A stretch of 64,000 nt of DNA from Anoxybacillus amylolyticus (GTDB taxonomy: Bacteria > Bacillota > Bacilli > Bacillales > Anoxybacillaceae), in assembly GCF_001634285.1 (NCBI RefSeq), contig NZ_CP015438.1, positions 942,001 through 1,006,000 of the forward strand. The letters run 5' to 3'. Shown here in pieces: positions 7,471 to 16,467 of the stretch (the stretch's first letter is position 1; each line of letters starts with the position of its first letter). A program made the translations under genes and the position numbers. The notes under the pieces were generated by a model. The model was not told the DNA's origin. It searched no databases and saw nothing but the letters and a program-made list of their open reading frames with translations.

Positions 7471-8652
7471 ATGAGTGGCAAATATGATGTCGCCATTGTT
7501 GGCGGTGGAGTTATTGGGGGATCCATCGCTTTTCAATTGGCGAAGCGAAACGCGCGAGTTATTGTATTAGAAAAAGAGCGAATCGCAAATGAAGCGTCGA
7601 GTGCAGCGGCGGGCATGTTAGGTGCACAGTCGGAATTTTCAAACGATTATCCACTTCTTTCGAACGAAGCGTATCCGTGCCAAAAATGTTCTTCAACTCC
7701 TTGCTTTCTTCCGCTTGCGCTAAAAAGCCGTGAGATGATTGTTTCGCTCGCAGAAGAATTGAAAGAATTGACCGGCATTGATATCGGTCTTGTGCAAAAA
7801 GGCATTTTGAAAATCGCGTTGACAGAAGAAGAACGCGAAGCACTGCAACGAAATAATGAATTTTGGCAGCGAATTGGGCAACCAGCGCAATGGCTATCGA
7901 GCGAGGAAGTAGCGGATTTTGAGCCGAATGTCACAAAAAACTTGCGCGGCGCACTATATTTGCCAAACGACGGGCAAGTAAGCGCACCAGATTTATCACA
8001 CGCGTTTGCGAACGCATCGCTCGTGTATGGAGCAGAATGGCGCGAATTCACAGAAGTATTCGATATCACGAAAGAAGGAACAAGCTATCGTTTGCATACA
8101 AATAACGGAGTCGTTCATGCAGGGGCAGTTGTTGTCGCTGCAGGTACATGGTCAGCACGCCTGTTAGAAAAAACCGGAATCTCGCTATCGATGTATCCAG
8201 TAAAAGGGGAATGTGTGCTCGTCAAGGTCGAAAAACCGCTCATTCAAGCAACGATTTTTGCGAAAAATGGCTGCTATATCGTCCCAAAACGAGGGAATCG
8301 TTTATTAATTGGAGCGACATCTACACCGCATACGTTTGACAAAAAAGTAACGGTCGAAGGAATGATGAGCTTATTAGAGCGGGCGCAACAACTGCTTCCA
8401 GATATTCGCGCGGCAGAGTGGGAGCGGGCGTGGGCTGGCATTCGCCCACAAACAGGGGACGGAGTACCGTATATTGGCGAACATCCACACTATCCGAACA
8501 TATGGATTGCAACCGGCCATTACCGCAACGGTATTTTGCTAAGCCCGATTACTGGAATAATTGTCGCTGATTTAGTAGGAGGAAAGGGAAGTAATGAATT
8601 TGATCTCGCCCCGTTTTCGCTGACGCGGCATCAGGCGACCTATAAGTTGTAA
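7471..8652 (+). CDS. thiO: Glycine oxidase ThiO
   Basis: A 393-residue FAD-dependent oxidase (DAO family) that converts glycine to the imine needed by ThiG for the thiazole ring. The N-terminal FAD Rossmann motif VAIVGGGVIGGSIA (about 7-20) and EKERIANEASSAAAGML are clear; the C-terminal ATGHYRNGILLSP is the conserved substrate/FAD closing motif. The protein is about 20 residues longer than B. subtilis ThiO. Part of this is a segment with three cysteines (PCQKCSSTPCF, about residues 69-79) that may be a lineage-specific loop. A GGGAGAGGGGA site precedes ATG 7471. It is in an operon with tenI upstream and thiS 12 bp downstream. Confidence 0.93.
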   Translation: MSGKYDVAIVGGGVIGGSIAFQLAKRNARVIVLEKERIANEASSAAAGMLGAQSEFSNDYPLLSNEAYPCQKCSSTPCFLPLALKSREMIVSLAEELKELTGIDIGLVQKGILKIALTEEEREALQRNNEFWQRIGQPAQWLSSEEVADFEPNVTKNLRGALYLPNDGQVSAPDLSHAFANASLVYGAEWREFTEVFDITKEGTSYRLHTNNGVVHAGAVVVAAGTWSARLLEKTGISLSMYPVKGECVLVKVEKPLIQATIFAKNGCYIVPKRGNRLLIGATSTPHTFDKKVTVEGMMSLLERAQQLLPDIRAAEWERAWAGIRPQTGDGVPYIGEHPHYPNIWIATGHYRNGILLSPITGIIVADLVGGKGSNEFDLAPFSLTRHQATYKL

Positions 8653-8664
8653 GGGGGGAATGGA

Positions 8665-8868
8665 ATGGAATTAATCATTAACGGAGAGACGGTTCGTGTA
8701 CAAGAGCGCATTCAAACCGTTAGCGATTTACTTGAGCATTTTCGACTGAATGAAAAAATTGTCATCGTGGAAGTGAATGCGTGTATTCTGCAAAAAGAGC
8801 AATATGCCACAGCAACATTAAATAGCGGCGATCGCGTTGAAATCGTTCATTTTGTAGGAGGCGGATGA
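8665..8868 (+). CDS. thiS: Sulfur carrier protein ThiS
   Basis: A 67-residue ubiquitin-like sulfur carrier. ThiF adenylates its C-terminal glycine, which is then converted to a thiocarboxylate that donates sulfur to the thiazole made by ThiG. The small MELIINGE fold start and the C-terminal [10 protein letters not shown] are diagnostic. The stop TGA overlaps ATG 8865 at the beginning of thiG, and the thiG ribosome-binding site AGGAGG (8856-8861) lies inside its last codons. This indicates coupled translation of the two partner proteins. Confidence 0.95.
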   Translation: MELIINGETVRVQERIQTVSDLLEHFRLNEKIVIVEVNACILQKEQYATATLNSGDRVEIVHFVGGG

Positions 8869-8870
8869 TG

Positions 8871-9638
8871 ATGTTAAAAATTGGACCTTACGAATTTCAC
8901 TCTCGACTATTATTAGGAACAGGAAAATATCCGAATTTTGCGATTCAAAAAGAAGCGGTCGAAGTATCAGGAGCGGAAATTTTAACGTTTGCGGTGCGAC
9001 GAATGAATATTTTTGCTCCCGATCAACCGAACTTTTTAGAACAGCTTGATTTAAGAAAATATAAACTTCTTCCGAATACAGCAGGGGCGAAAACAGCGGA
9101 AGAGGCGGTGCGCATCGCACGGCTCGCCAAAGCATCGGGGTTATGTGATATGATTAAAGTAGAAGTGATCGGTTGCGATAAAACGTTGCTTCCAGACCCA
9201 GTGGAAACGCTGAAAGCAGCGGAAATGTTGCTGGAGGAAGGATTTATCGTCCTGCCATATACGTCTGATGACGTGGTGCTTGCCAAACGGTTACAAGACT
9301 TAGGATGCCATGCGATTATGCCGGGAGCTTCGCCAATTGGTTCGGGGCAGGGAATTATTAACCCGTTACACTTAAGTTTTATTATCGAGCAAGCGACAGT
9401 ACCGGTCATTGTCGATGCCGGAATCGGCAGCCCGGCCGATGCAGCGTTGGCGATGGAATTAGGAGCAGACGGCGTGTTATTAAATACAGCAGTTGCCAGC
9501 GCTTCTGATCCGGTGAAAATGGCAAAAGCGATGAAGTTAGCTATTGAAGCTGGGCGTCTCGGATATGAGGCAGGAAGAATCCCTAAAAAACGATACGCAA
9601 CTGCAAGCAGCCCAATGGAAGGAATGAGTACTGTTTGA
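8871..9638 (+). CDS. thiG: Thiazole synthase ThiG
   Basis: A 255-residue TIM-barrel enzyme that condenses 1-deoxyxylulose 5-phosphate, dehydroglycine and ThiS-thiocarboxylate into the thiazole phosphate. Conserved blocks include [54 protein letters not shown] (active-site lysine region) and [15 protein letters not shown]. Three consecutive ATGs occur at 8865, 8868 and 8871. The third has the best spacing from AGGAGG (9 bp) and gives MLKIG, the N-terminus usual in Bacillus. It overlaps the TTG start of thiF. Confidence 0.95.
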   Translation: MLKIGPYEFHSRLLLGTGKYPNFAIQKEAVEVSGAEILTFAVRRMNIFAPDQPNFLEQLDLRKYKLLPNTAGAKTAEEAVRIARLAKASGLCDMIKVEVIGCDKTLLPDPVETLKAAEMLLEEGFIVLPYTSDDVVLAKRLQDLGCHAIMPGASPIGSGQGIINPLHLSFIIEQATVPVIVDAGIGSPADAALAMELGADGVLLNTAVASASDPVKMAKAMKLAIEAGRLGYEAGRIPKKRYATASSPMEGMSTV

Positions 9639-10660
9639 ACGAACGTTATTCACGGCAAGAACTGTTTCGGCCGATTGGTAAAGAAGGACAAGCAAGTATT
9701 TCCGCAAAACATGTGTTAATTGTCGGCGCAGGGGCGCTCGGCACCGGAAATGCAGAGGCGCTTGTTCGTGCGGGAGTGGGGAAACTGACAATCATTGACC
9801 GCGACTATGTCGAATGGAGCAATTTGCAGCGCCAACAGCTCTATAGCGAAGAAGACGCGAAAGCGCGGCTGCCGAAAGCAATAGCAGCTCAACAGCGGCT
9901 TTCGCAAATTAATTCGGAAGTGGAGATTGAAGCAATGGTTGGCGATGCTAACGTAGAAGAATTGGAGCGGTTAGCGACAGAAGTCAGACCAGATGTCATT
10001 GTCGATGCGACAGACAATTTTGAAACCCGCATGACGATTAATGATATTTCGTGTAAATACGGCATTCCTTGGATTTACGGCGCCTGCGTGGGAAGTTACG
10101 GCATTAGTTACGCTTTTATCCCAGGAAAAACGCCGTGCTTACACTGTTTGCTCGAAACAGTGCCAATCGGTGGATTAACGTGTGATACAGCAGGGATTAT
10201 TAGTCCAGCAGTGCAAATGGTAGTCGCTTATCAAGTGACAGAAACGTTAAAACTGCTCATTGGAGATGAAGCGTCATTGCGCGGCAAACTTGTTTCGTTT
10301 GATTTATGGAACAATCAATATGCAGCTATCCGCGTTGATCAAGTGAAAAAAGACGATTGCCCGTCTTGTGGGACGAATCCGACGTATCCATATTTATCGT
10401 ACGAGATGCAAACGAAAACAGCGGTATTGTGCGGACGAAATTCGGTGCAAATACGCCCAGCGGGGAAGCGGGAATACGACTTGGCGAAACTTGCGGAATT
10501 GTTTGCTGCTCAAGGATTCTCTGTAGATAGCAATCCATATCTCATTTCTATTTCGCTTCCTTCGCATCGCCTTGTCGTATTTTGTGATGGACGGGCGCTC
10601 GTTCACGGAACGAAAGATATACAGGAAGCGAAGGCGATTTACTATCGGTATTTAGGATAG
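9635..10660 (+). CDS. thiF: ThiS adenylyltransferase ThiF
   Basis: A 341-residue E1-like enzyme (ThiF/MoeB/HesA family) that activates the ThiS C-terminus with ATP. Visible are the nucleotide loop [21 protein letters not shown] (about 29-49, shortened here), [23 protein letters not shown], and zinc ligands CLHC and CPSC. The start is TTG 9635, which overlaps the thiG stop (TTGA). No ATG or GTG is available without losing the N-terminal helix SRQELF. The C-terminal extension (about 250-341) is the usual Bacillus ThiF tail. It is the last gene of the thiamine operon; tenA and thiD are not next to it. Confidence 0.93.
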   Translation: MNERYSRQELFRPIGKEGQASISAKHVLIVGAGALGTGNAEALVRAGVGKLTIIDRDYVEWSNLQRQQLYSEEDAKARLPKAIAAQQRLSQINSEVEIEAMVGDANVEELERLATEVRPDVIVDATDNFETRMTINDISCKYGIPWIYGACVGSYGISYAFIPGKTPCLHCLLETVPIGGLTCDTAGIISPAVQMVVAYQVTETLKLLIGDEASLRGKLVSFDLWNNQYAAIRVDQVKKDDCPSCGTNPTYPYLSYEMQTKTAVLCGRNSVQIRPAGKREYDLAKLAELFAAQGFSVDSNPYLISISLPSHRLVVFCDGRALVHGTKDIQEAKAIYYRYLG

Positions 10661-10760
10661 TGTTTGTCAAAAAATCGTACGATTTAAACGGTAGATTGCG
10701 CCATGTTTTATGTTAAGGTAATGATGGGGGAATTCTTTCTGCAAAATGGGAGGCTAGGAA

Positions 10761-10844
10761 ATGGAAGAACTATCAATTACCTTAAATATTGCATCATTGT
10801 TAACGCTCGTGTTTGTAATTGGCGCAACATTGTTCGATTCGTAA
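10761..10844 (+). CDS. 27-residue membrane miniprotein
   Basis: A tiny gene starting at ATG 10761 with GGGAGGCTAGGAA in front and ending at TAA 10842-10844, directly followed by a strong terminator. The product starts MEELSITLNIASL and continues as one hydrophobic segment (LLTLVFVIGATLF) ending in an Asp-Ser tail, so a single-pass membrane peptide is likely. I do not recognise the family. The correct spacing of ribosome-binding site, stop and terminator makes it more credible than a chance frame. The palindrome at 10672-10685 lies upstream. Confidence 0.55.
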   Translation: MEELSITLNIASLLTLVFVIGATLFDS

Positions 10845-10874
10845 AAACTGCGGCGAGATGTCCGCAGTTTTTTT
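10845..10874 (+). terminator. Terminator after the 27-residue gene
   Basis: AAACTGCGG/CCGCAGTTT stem (10845-10853 and 10862-10870) with an 8-nt loop and a run of seven T. Confidence 0.9.
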
Positions 10875-10956
10875 GCATTTATTGTTTAGGTGATAGGAAT
10901 TTTGTGAAAAATTTGATATGATAATACAAAAGTAGCGGTTTAGGAGTGACGATTCA

Positions 10957-12219
10957 TTGGGAGAATTGCCTCTGATTTTTAGTTTGCTTCTTTTTTTCAT
11001 TGCGTTGTCGGCGTTTTTTTCTTCGGCAGAAGCGGCTTTTTCTGCGGTGAGCAAAATGCGGCTAAAGCATGACGCAGGCGAACAAATAGACGACAACAGG
11101 CGAACGGTTTACATTGCCGAGCATTTAGAAGAAGTTCTGTTAACGGCAGTCGTCGCAAATCATTTTGTCAAAGCGGTAGCGATAGTGTTTTCCGTGAAAA
11201 TAGCTAGCACTTTGTTCGGTGAAACGACTGGCCTATGGATTGGTGCGCTTGTCATAATCGTGCTGTTACTTATGTTTAGCGAGATTATCCCGAAAACAAT
11301 TGCAGAAGAGCATGCAGAATCGGTGGCGCTAAAATATGCTGGTATCATGTATGCACTAATGAAAGCGATGTTTCCGCTGACTTGGCTGTTTGTTGGATTG
11401 AAAGGGAAGTTAGTGAGGCGGTTGACAGATGGGATGATAAGTCCATCGATGACAGAAGAAGAAATTAAAGAAATGATTGACTTAAGTGAAGAAGAAGGTG
11501 TAATTGATAACAAAGAGAAGGAGTTAGTGCACCGGTCGCTTGATTTCGATGACATTTTAGTTGGAGAAATTTTTACTCCGCGCATTGACATGGTCGCTGT
11601 GGAAGTAAATGATTCGGTTGAAAAAATTCGCGACGTTTTTTTACAGGAGCGCTATTCGCGCGTGCCGGTGTATGAAGACGACATTGACCATGTTATTGGC
11701 ATTTTATCGGAGAGTGATTTTTTAAGCCAACTTGTGCAGCAAAAGGAAGTGAATATTCGCGCATTGTTGCGCAAGCCACTGTTTGTCGTTGAATCGATGA
11801 AAATTGCGGATTTGTTGCCGGCTTTGCAAAAGAGCAAAGTACATATGGCAATTGTCGTCGACGAGTTTGGTGGGACGGCAGGATTAATTACACTTGAAGA
11901 CATTATCGAGCAAATTGTTGGGGAAATATGGGATGAACATGATGATGCTATTAAGGTCATTCAACAGATTGATGACTATAGCTATGAGATGAACGCAGAA
12001 TTGCCACTTGATGAGTTTTGTGAGTTTATGAAAATGGATGAGCCAGAAAGTTCCTCTCATACGTTAGGAGGATGGGTGTTTGAGCTGCTAGGGCGCATCC
12101 CTACCGGCGGAGAGACGGTGCAATACGGTTCACTGACGTTAACCGTCCGCCAAGTCGAAAACCGAAGAATTCGCAAAGTGCTCGTATCACTGAATGAGCC
12201 GATTGCGGAAGAAGTGTAG
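10957..12219 (+). CDS. CNNM/CBS-domain ion transporter (CorC/HlyC family)
   Basis: A 420-residue membrane protein with an N-terminal CNNM (DUF21) domain of about four helices (1-170), a CBS domain pair (about 190-320; FTPRIDMVAVEV and SKVHMAIVVDEFGGTAGLITLEDI) and a C-terminal CorC_HlyC domain (about 335-415). Family members such as MpfA take part in Mg2+ or Co2+ efflux and magnesium tolerance. The helix motif FFSSAEAAFSAV is typical. Translation starts at TTG 10957 behind AGGAGTG. Several paralogues exist in Bacillus, so no symbol is given. It stands alone between two terminators. Confidence 0.85.
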   Translation: MGELPLIFSLLLFFIALSAFFSSAEAAFSAVSKMRLKHDAGEQIDDNRRTVYIAEHLEEVLLTAVVANHFVKAVAIVFSVKIASTLFGETTGLWIGALVIIVLLLMFSEIIPKTIAEEHAESVALKYAGIMYALMKAMFPLTWLFVGLKGKLVRRLTDGMISPSMTEEEIKEMIDLSEEEGVIDNKEKELVHRSLDFDDILVGEIFTPRIDMVAVEVNDSVEKIRDVFLQERYSRVPVYEDDIDHVIGILSESDFLSQLVQQKEVNIRALLRKPLFVVESMKIADLLPALQKSKVHMAIVVDEFGGTAGLITLEDIIEQIVGEIWDEHDDAIKVIQQIDDYSYEMNAELPLDEFCEFMKMDEPESSSHTLGGWVFELLGRIPTGGETVQYGSLTLTVRQVENRRIRKVLVSLNEPIAEEV

Positions 12220-12246
12220 AGATGTCCGAGGAGGGCATCTTTTTTC
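12220..12246 (+). terminator. Terminator after the CNNM gene
   Basis: AGATGTCC/GGGCATCT stem (12220-12227 and 12233-12240) followed by TTTTTT. Confidence 0.85.
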
Positions 12247-12317
12247 ATTGACATTTTTCTCCCGTTCTTTTATGATGACATATGTTATAAAATCAATAGG
12301 AATAATGGGGGTTAAGT

Positions 12318-13118
12318 ATGAAAAAATTTGTGAACGTATGCACTTTATTGATGGTAAGCGTCTTTTTGTTGCTAGCAGGCTGCAGCAATCAAGCAAAAGA
12401 AACAACGAAAGAAACCGATTTATTAACGAAAATAAAAAAAGAAGGGGAACTTCGCATTGGGACGGAAGGAACGTATCCGCCATTTACGTTTCATGACAAA
12501 ACGGGCAAATTAACAGGATTTGATGTGGAAATTGCCACGGAAGTAGCGAAACGGCTTGGTGTCAAGCCGGTGTTTATGGAAACGCAATGGGACGCGATGT
12601 TTGCGGGTTTAGATGCGAAGCGATTTGATATGATTGCCAACCAAGTAGGCATCCGGAAAGACCGCCAAGAAAAATATGATTTTTCTATTCCGTATACGAC
12701 ATCAGCCGCGGTGTTAGTGGTGCGGAAAGATAATAGCACGATTTCTAAGTTCGAAGATATAAAAGGGCGAAAAGCAGCGCAATCAATGACGAGCAATTTT
12801 GCGGATTTAGCTCGTTCGTACGGAGCGGAAATTGTAGGTGTGGAAGGCTTTAACCAAGCGATTGAACTGTTAAGTTCAAAACGTGTCGATGTAACGATTA
12901 ACGATAAATTATCCGTTTTAGATTTCTTAAAGCAAAAACCAAATGCACCGATTAAAATAGTCGCAACTCACCATGACGCGTCGAAAAGCGGTCTCATGTT
13001 CCGAAAAGGAAATGAAACGTTAGTGAAGGCTGTGAATGAAGCGCTGCAAGATATGATGAACGACGGAACATATGCGAAAATTTCTGAGAAATGGTTTGGT
13101 CAAGATGTATCTAAATAA
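12318..13118 (+). CDS. tcyA: Amino-acid (probably cystine) ABC transporter binding lipoprotein
   Basis: A 266-residue extracellular solute-binding protein of family 3, anchored by a lipobox LAGC with Cys22. The fold marks [34 protein letters not shown] and [17 protein letters not shown] fit polar amino-acid/cystine binders, closest in pattern to TcyA (YckK). It heads an operon with a permease and an ATPase. A GGGGGTTAAGT site lies before ATG 12318. Specificity for cystine is inferred from resemblance and gene order; other polar amino acids are possible. Confidence 0.82.
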   Translation: MKKFVNVCTLLMVSVFLLLAGCSNQAKETTKETDLLTKIKKEGELRIGTEGTYPPFTFHDKTGKLTGFDVEIATEVAKRLGVKPVFMETQWDAMFAGLDAKRFDMIANQVGIRKDRQEKYDFSIPYTTSAAVLVVRKDNSTISKFEDIKGRKAAQSMTSNFADLARSYGAEIVGVEGFNQAIELLSSKRVDVTINDKLSVLDFLKQKPNAPIKIVATHHDASKSGLMFRKGNETLVKAVNEALQDMMNDGTYAKISEKWFGQDVSK

Positions 13119-13122
13119 TATA

Positions 13123-13806
13123 ATGATTGAAGATGAGCGATTGGAGCGGATTATTTCCATTGCCCAGAGCTCCCTTCTTCCGTTAGTGAAGGGGGCTTTG
13201 TATTATACGATTCCATTGACGGTTATTACCTTTTCGATTGGATTAGTATTGGCGGTTGTTACTGCATTAGCACGTATTTCTGAACTAAAATTATTAGCGG
13301 CACTCGCACGGGTGTACGTATCGGCGATTCGTGGGACACCGCTGCTTGTCCAATTGTTTATTATTTTTTATGGGTTGCCGAACTTGGGCATCACCATCGA
13401 TTCATTTCCCGCAGCCGTTATCGGGTTTTCGCTAAATGTCGGGGCGTATGCTTCCGAAATTGTTCGTGCCGCTATTTTATCAATTCCAAAAGGGCAATGG
13501 GAAGCAGCGTATTCGTTAGGCATGAGTTACCGCCAGACGTTAAAGCGAATTATTTTTCCGCAAGCCGCCCGCGTATCCATTCCACCGTTATCAAATACAT
13601 TTATTAGTTTGGTAAAAGATACGTCGCTTGCTTCGCTTATTCTTGTGGCGGAGATGTTTCGGAAGGCGCAAGAAATTGCTTCTATGAATTACGAGTTTTT
13701 GCTATTGTATACGGAAACGGGAATTATTTATTGGGTGATTTGTTTCCTATTATCCATCGCTCAAGATCGGATCGAAAAACGGCTAAACCGCTATATTGCT
13801 CGATAA
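13123..13806 (+). CDS. tcyB: Amino-acid ABC transporter permease (TcyB-like)
   Basis: A 227-residue inner-membrane permease of the HisMQ type, with about five helices and the EAA loop [27 protein letters not shown] (quoted shortened: [15 protein letters not shown]) that docks on the ATPase. [15 protein letters not shown] is the conserved N-terminal block. The start is uncertain: ATG 13123 lies 5 bp after the tcyA stop and ATG 13105 overlaps tcyA; neither has a strong ribosome-binding site, which suggests coupling to tcyA. It pairs with the ATPase 11 bp downstream. Confidence 0.85.
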   Translation: MIEDERLERIISIAQSSLLPLVKGALYYTIPLTVITFSIGLVLAVVTALARISELKLLAALARVYVSAIRGTPLLVQLFIIFYGLPNLGITIDSFPAAVIGFSLNVGAYASEIVRAAILSIPKGQWEAAYSLGMSYRQTLKRIIFPQAARVSIPPLSNTFISLVKDTSLASLILVAEMFRKAQEIASMNYEFLLLYTETGIIYWVICFLLSIAQDRIEKRLNRYIAR

Positions 13807-13817
13807 GGGGATAAAAC

Positions 13818-14552
13818 ATGATCGTTGTGGAAGGATTGTATAAGCAATTTGGGGAAACAGAAGTGTTAAAAGGGATTGATATGACGGTTGAAAAAGGAAA
13901 AGTCGTTGTCATTATCGGGCCTTCAGGATCAGGAAAGACGACGCTTCTGCGTTGTTTGAACGTGTTAGAAGTGCCGACGAAAGGGAAAATAACGATCGGT
14001 GAAAAGACACTAGATTTTGCAAAACCGGTTGCCAAAAAAGAAATTCACGCGTTTCGGCAGCTAACCGGGATGGTATTTCAAAATTATAATTTATTTCCAC
14101 ATATGACGGCGCTAGAAAACGTCATGGAGGGGCTTGTAACCGTCAAAAAAGAGCCGAAAGAACAGGCGCGCCAAAGAGCGATGAAGTTATTAGAAAAAGT
14201 GGGGTTAACCGAACAAGCAGATCGGTATCCGTTTCAATTGTCAGGCGGACAACAGCAGCGAGTCGGCATTGCTCGTGCGCTTGCGATGGAACCAAGCGTC
14301 ATGCTATTTGATGAACCGACATCAGCGCTTGATCCGGAACTTGTGGGAGAAGTATTAAAGGTAATGAAAGATGTAGCAAATGAAGGAATGACGATGGTTG
14401 TCGTAACACATGAAATGCGCTTTGCAAAAGAAGTAGCAGATGAAGTGATTTTTATGGACCGAGGAATTGTCGTAGAACGTGGAACTCCTAGCCAGCTGTT
14501 TGAACATCCGCAGCAGGAACGAACAAGACAGTTTTTACAGCTGATTCAATAA
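13818..14552 (+). CDS. tcyC: Amino-acid ABC transporter ATPase (TcyC-like)
   Basis: A 244-residue ABC ATPase of the polar amino-acid class. Walker [10 protein letters not shown] (about 32-40), Q-loop [11 protein letters not shown], signature [17 protein letters not shown] and Walker [15 protein letters not shown] are intact. It supplies energy to the TcyB-like permease. AAGGGGATAAAAC precedes ATG 13818. It is the last gene of the three-gene operon and is closed by a terminator overlapping its stop codon. Confidence 0.87.
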   Translation: MIVVEGLYKQFGETEVLKGIDMTVEKGKVVVIIGPSGSGKTTLLRCLNVLEVPTKGKITIGEKTLDFAKPVAKKEIHAFRQLTGMVFQNYNLFPHMTALENVMEGLVTVKKEPKEQARQRAMKLLEKVGLTEQADRYPFQLSGGQQQRVGIARALAMEPSVMLFDEPTSALDPELVGEVLKVMKDVANEGMTMVVVTHEMRFAKEVADEVIFMDRGIVVERGTPSQLFEHPQQERTRQFLQLIQ

Positions 14553-14583
14553 CGCCCTAGGCGATTGCCTAGGGCGTTTTTTT
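14552..14583 (+). terminator. Terminator of the tcyABC-like operon
   Basis: An 11-bp perfect stem ACGCCCTAGGC/GCCTAGGGCGT (14552-14562 and 14567-14577), GATT loop, seven T. On the other strand it can also serve the convergent SASP gene. Confidence 0.92.
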
Positions 14584-14601
14584 GCCATGTATATGCAGTT
14601 G

Positions 14602-14808
14602 TTAGCGTGCGCTATATTGGCCGCCGAGTTGTTGTTGCGCCATTGACACTAGACGTTTTGTAATTTCTCCGCCAACAGAACCGTTTGCGCGAGAAGTAGT
14701 GTCTGCGCCAAGGCTTACGCCAAATTCTTGAGCAATTTCGTATTTCATTTGGTCAATCGCTTGTTGAGCACCAGCAACTAATACTTGATTGTTCGTTGTT
14801 CTTGCCAT
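14602..14808 (-). CDS. Alpha/beta-type small acid-soluble spore protein
   Basis: A 68-residue SASP that coats and protects DNA in the dormant spore and is degraded at germination by the GPR protease. The two family motifs are present: [15 protein letters not shown] with the GPR cleavage site after Glu, and [17 protein letters not shown]. Length and composition match SspA/SspC/SspD proteins; which paralogue is unclear. AAGGAGATGATT lies before ATG 14808. Its leader contains a tRNA-like cloverleaf and, upstream of that, a sigma-G-like promoter, consistent with forespore expression. Confidence 0.95.
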   Translation of the reverse strand: MARTTNNQVLVAGAQQAIDQMKYEIAQEFGVSLGADTTSRANGSVGGEITKRLVSMAQQQLGGQYSAR

Positions 14809-14846
14809 TTGGAATCATCTCCTTATTTTTCGTTTTAAAACTTTAA

Positions 14847-14917
14847 TGGCTGGGTTGGCTGGATTTGCACCAGCATGCACGCCTTTTCAGGCATGCTGCC
14901 AAACTTGGCTAAACCCA
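14847..14917 (-). ncRNA. tRNA-sized cloverleaf in the 5' leader of the SASP gene
   Basis: Read on the minus strand, this 71-nt stretch folds like a tRNA. An acceptor-like stem (TGGGTT with AACCCA) closes it. A D-like hairpin GCCA-AGTT-TGGC, a long anticodon-like arm GCATGCC/GGCGTGC with a 6-nt loop, and a T-arm GCTGG-TGCAAAT-CCAGC follow. A discriminator-like G and CCA end it. The anticodon loop is not a normal 7-nt loop and the T-loop has G instead of U at the second place, so a working tRNA is unlikely. It lies wholly between the putative transcription start (about 14930) and the ribosome-binding site of the SASP gene. It may be a decayed tRNA or a structured regulatory or stabilising leader. 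Confidence 0.5.
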
Positions 14918-14936
14918 ATGGCTATTTTTGTAGTAG

Positions 14937-14966
14937 TAGTTTGAAACATTTTTGTTTTCTTATACT
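14937..14966 (-). promoter_or_regulatory. Sigma-G-like promoter of the SASP gene
   Basis: On the minus strand AGTATA (14966-14961), a 17-bp spacer and CAAACTA (14943-14937) resemble the sigma-G consensus TGAATA-N17/18-CATACTA. The predicted start, about 14930, places the cloverleaf at the very 5' end of the transcript. Confidence 0.55.
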
Positions 14967-15053
14967 TTTTCGTTCATAGTAATTTTTGGTATTTTATACT
15001 CTCGGAAGTTTGGGAATAGTAAAAATAAGGCAGTTTTCAACAGGAGGATGACA

Positions 15054-15296
15054 ATGACAATTTGCCCGCTTTGTAACGGTCTTCGAGCATTTCATTTTTT
15101 TTGTCCCCGTTGTCAAACAGAGATGGAAGATCAAGGAAAGGTGACTGATTACTTTGACGATTACAGCCCGTATATGGAAATCGATGTAATGAAACAAGTA
15201 GACGGATATCCGATGACGCGACGAAATCATGAATGCGTGCATTTATTTTCTTGTCCATATTGTCAAAATGAAGAAGTTCGGTTTATAAAAGAGTAG
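15054..15296 (+). CDS. Small protein with two CxxC zinc-binding pairs, unknown function
   Basis: An 80-residue protein beginning at ATG 15054, 6 bp after AGGAGG (15042-15047); an ATG at 15048 in the same frame touches the ribosome-binding site. CPLC (4-7), CPRC (18-21) and CPYC (near 68-71) suggest structural zinc or a rubredoxin-like knuckle. The middle is acidic (DYFDDYSPYMEID). I do not recognise a named family. It is a single gene, transcribed away from the SASP gene with which it shares the intergenic region, and it ends in a palindromic hairpin. Confidence 0.75.
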   Translation: MTICPLCNGLRAFHFFCPRCQTEMEDQGKVTDYFDDYSPYMEIDVMKQVDGYPMTRRNHECVHLFSCPYCQNEEVRFIKE

Positions 15297-15320
15297 CCCA
15301 TGCTAAATGGCATGGGCTAT
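15294..15320. terminator. Inverted repeat between convergent genes
   Basis: TAGCCCATGC/GCATGGGCTA (15294-15303, 15310-15319). The following T tract is weak (ATTTATAT), so termination is plausible but not strong. It includes the stop codon of the zinc-ribbon gene and precedes the end of msmX. Confidence 0.6.
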
Positions 15321-15340
15321 TTATATAAAGTTAGGGGGAC

Positions 15341-16453
15341 TCACTTTTCATTATTAGAGCGAATGCGTTTCTCCGTTTCAATATCAAAGAAATGGGCTTT
15401 ATTCATATCTAACGCAAGATCAAGTTGGTGTCCTGGTTTAATTTCTGTGCGGGCATCGATGCGCGCAACAATTTCTTGACCAGCAATTTGGGAATATATC
15501 ATTGTTTCTGCACCAAGCAATTCAGCAACATCAACATTGGCCGTGATTTTTGTGTTTTGGGACGCTTCGATAAATACTGGCTCATCATGGAAATCTTCTG
15601 GACGAATTCCTAAAATGATTTCTTTGCCGACATACCCTTGTTCGCGAAGCACTTTCATTTTGCCTTCTGGAACGCCAATAGAGACATTGTCAATGATGAA
15701 TTTTCCATCTTCTAGACGTCCTTTTAAGAAGTTCATTGCTGGTGAACCAATGAATCCGCCGACGAAAATATTTTCTGGCTTTTCATACACTTCTTTTGGA
15801 GTACCGACTTGTTGGATGACACCGTCTTTCATGACAACAAGGCGAGTGGCCATTGTCATCGCTTCTGTTTGGTCATGAGTTACGTAAATGGTCGTTGTCC
15901 CTAATCTTTGATGTAATTTCGCAATTTCTGAACGCATTTGAACGCGAAGTTTCGCATCAAGGTTAGAAAGCGGCTCGTCCATTAAAAACACTTTCGCATC
16001 GCGGACGATGGCGCGACCTAATGCTACCCGCTGGCGCTGACCACCAGACAACGCTTTCGGTTTGCGGTCTAAATATTGTTCGAGCCCAAGAATGCGTGCA
16101 GCTTCTCGCACACGGCGGTCGATTTCATCTTTCGGGAATTTCCGAAGTTTTAAACCAAACGCCATATTGTCATAGACGCTCATATGCGGATAGAGTGCAT
16201 AGTTTTGGAATACCATGGCGATATCGCGATCTTTTGGAGCGACATCGTTCATTCGTTTCCCGTCGATGTATAAATCACCTTTAGAAATTTCTTCAAGACC
16301 TGCAATCATTCGCAATGTCGTTGATTTTCCGCAACCAGACGGACCAACGAAAACGATAAATTCTTTATCTTGAATATGTAAGTTAAAATCTTTTACGGCA
16401 GTAACGTTGTTGTCGTAAATTTTGTAAATGTGCTCTAAGCGAAGTTCCGCCAT
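15341..16453 (-). CDS. msmX: Multi-sugar ABC importer ATPase MsmX
   Basis: A 370-residue ABC ATPase of the MalK/UgpC/MsmX class, which in Bacillus energises several sugar importers that lack their own ATPase. Walker A GPSGCGKST, signature LSGGQRQRVALGRA and Walker B VFLMDEPLSNLDAKL are followed by a C-terminal TOBE/MalK regulatory domain (from about 240; GIRPEDFHDEP). The start ATG 16453 (MAELRLEHIY) is preceded by GGAGGGA at a good distance. An upstream in-frame extension has no homology. A full cre-type operator lies 15 bp upstream. The importer at 44.6-48.5 kb has no ATPase gene and is a likely client. Confidence 0.93.
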   Translation of the reverse strand: MAELRLEHIYKIYDNNVTAVKDFNLHIQDKEFIVFVGPSGCGKSTTLRMIAGLEEISKGDLYIDGKRMNDVAPKDRDIAMVFQNYALYPHMSVYDNMAFGLKLRKFPKDEIDRRVREAARILGLEQYLDRKPKALSGGQRQRVALGRAIVRDAKVFLMDEPLSNLDAKLRVQMRSEIAKLHQRLGTTTIYVTHDQTEAMTMATRLVVMKDGVIQQVGTPKEVYEKPENIFVGGFIGSPAMNFLKGRLEDGKFIIDNVSIGVPEGKMKVLREQGYVGKEIILGIRPEDFHDEPVFIEASQNTKITANVDVAELLGAETMIYSQIAGQEIVARIDARTEIKPGHQLDLALDMNKAHFFDIETEKRIRSNNEK

Positions 16454-16467
16454 TACTATTCCCTCCA

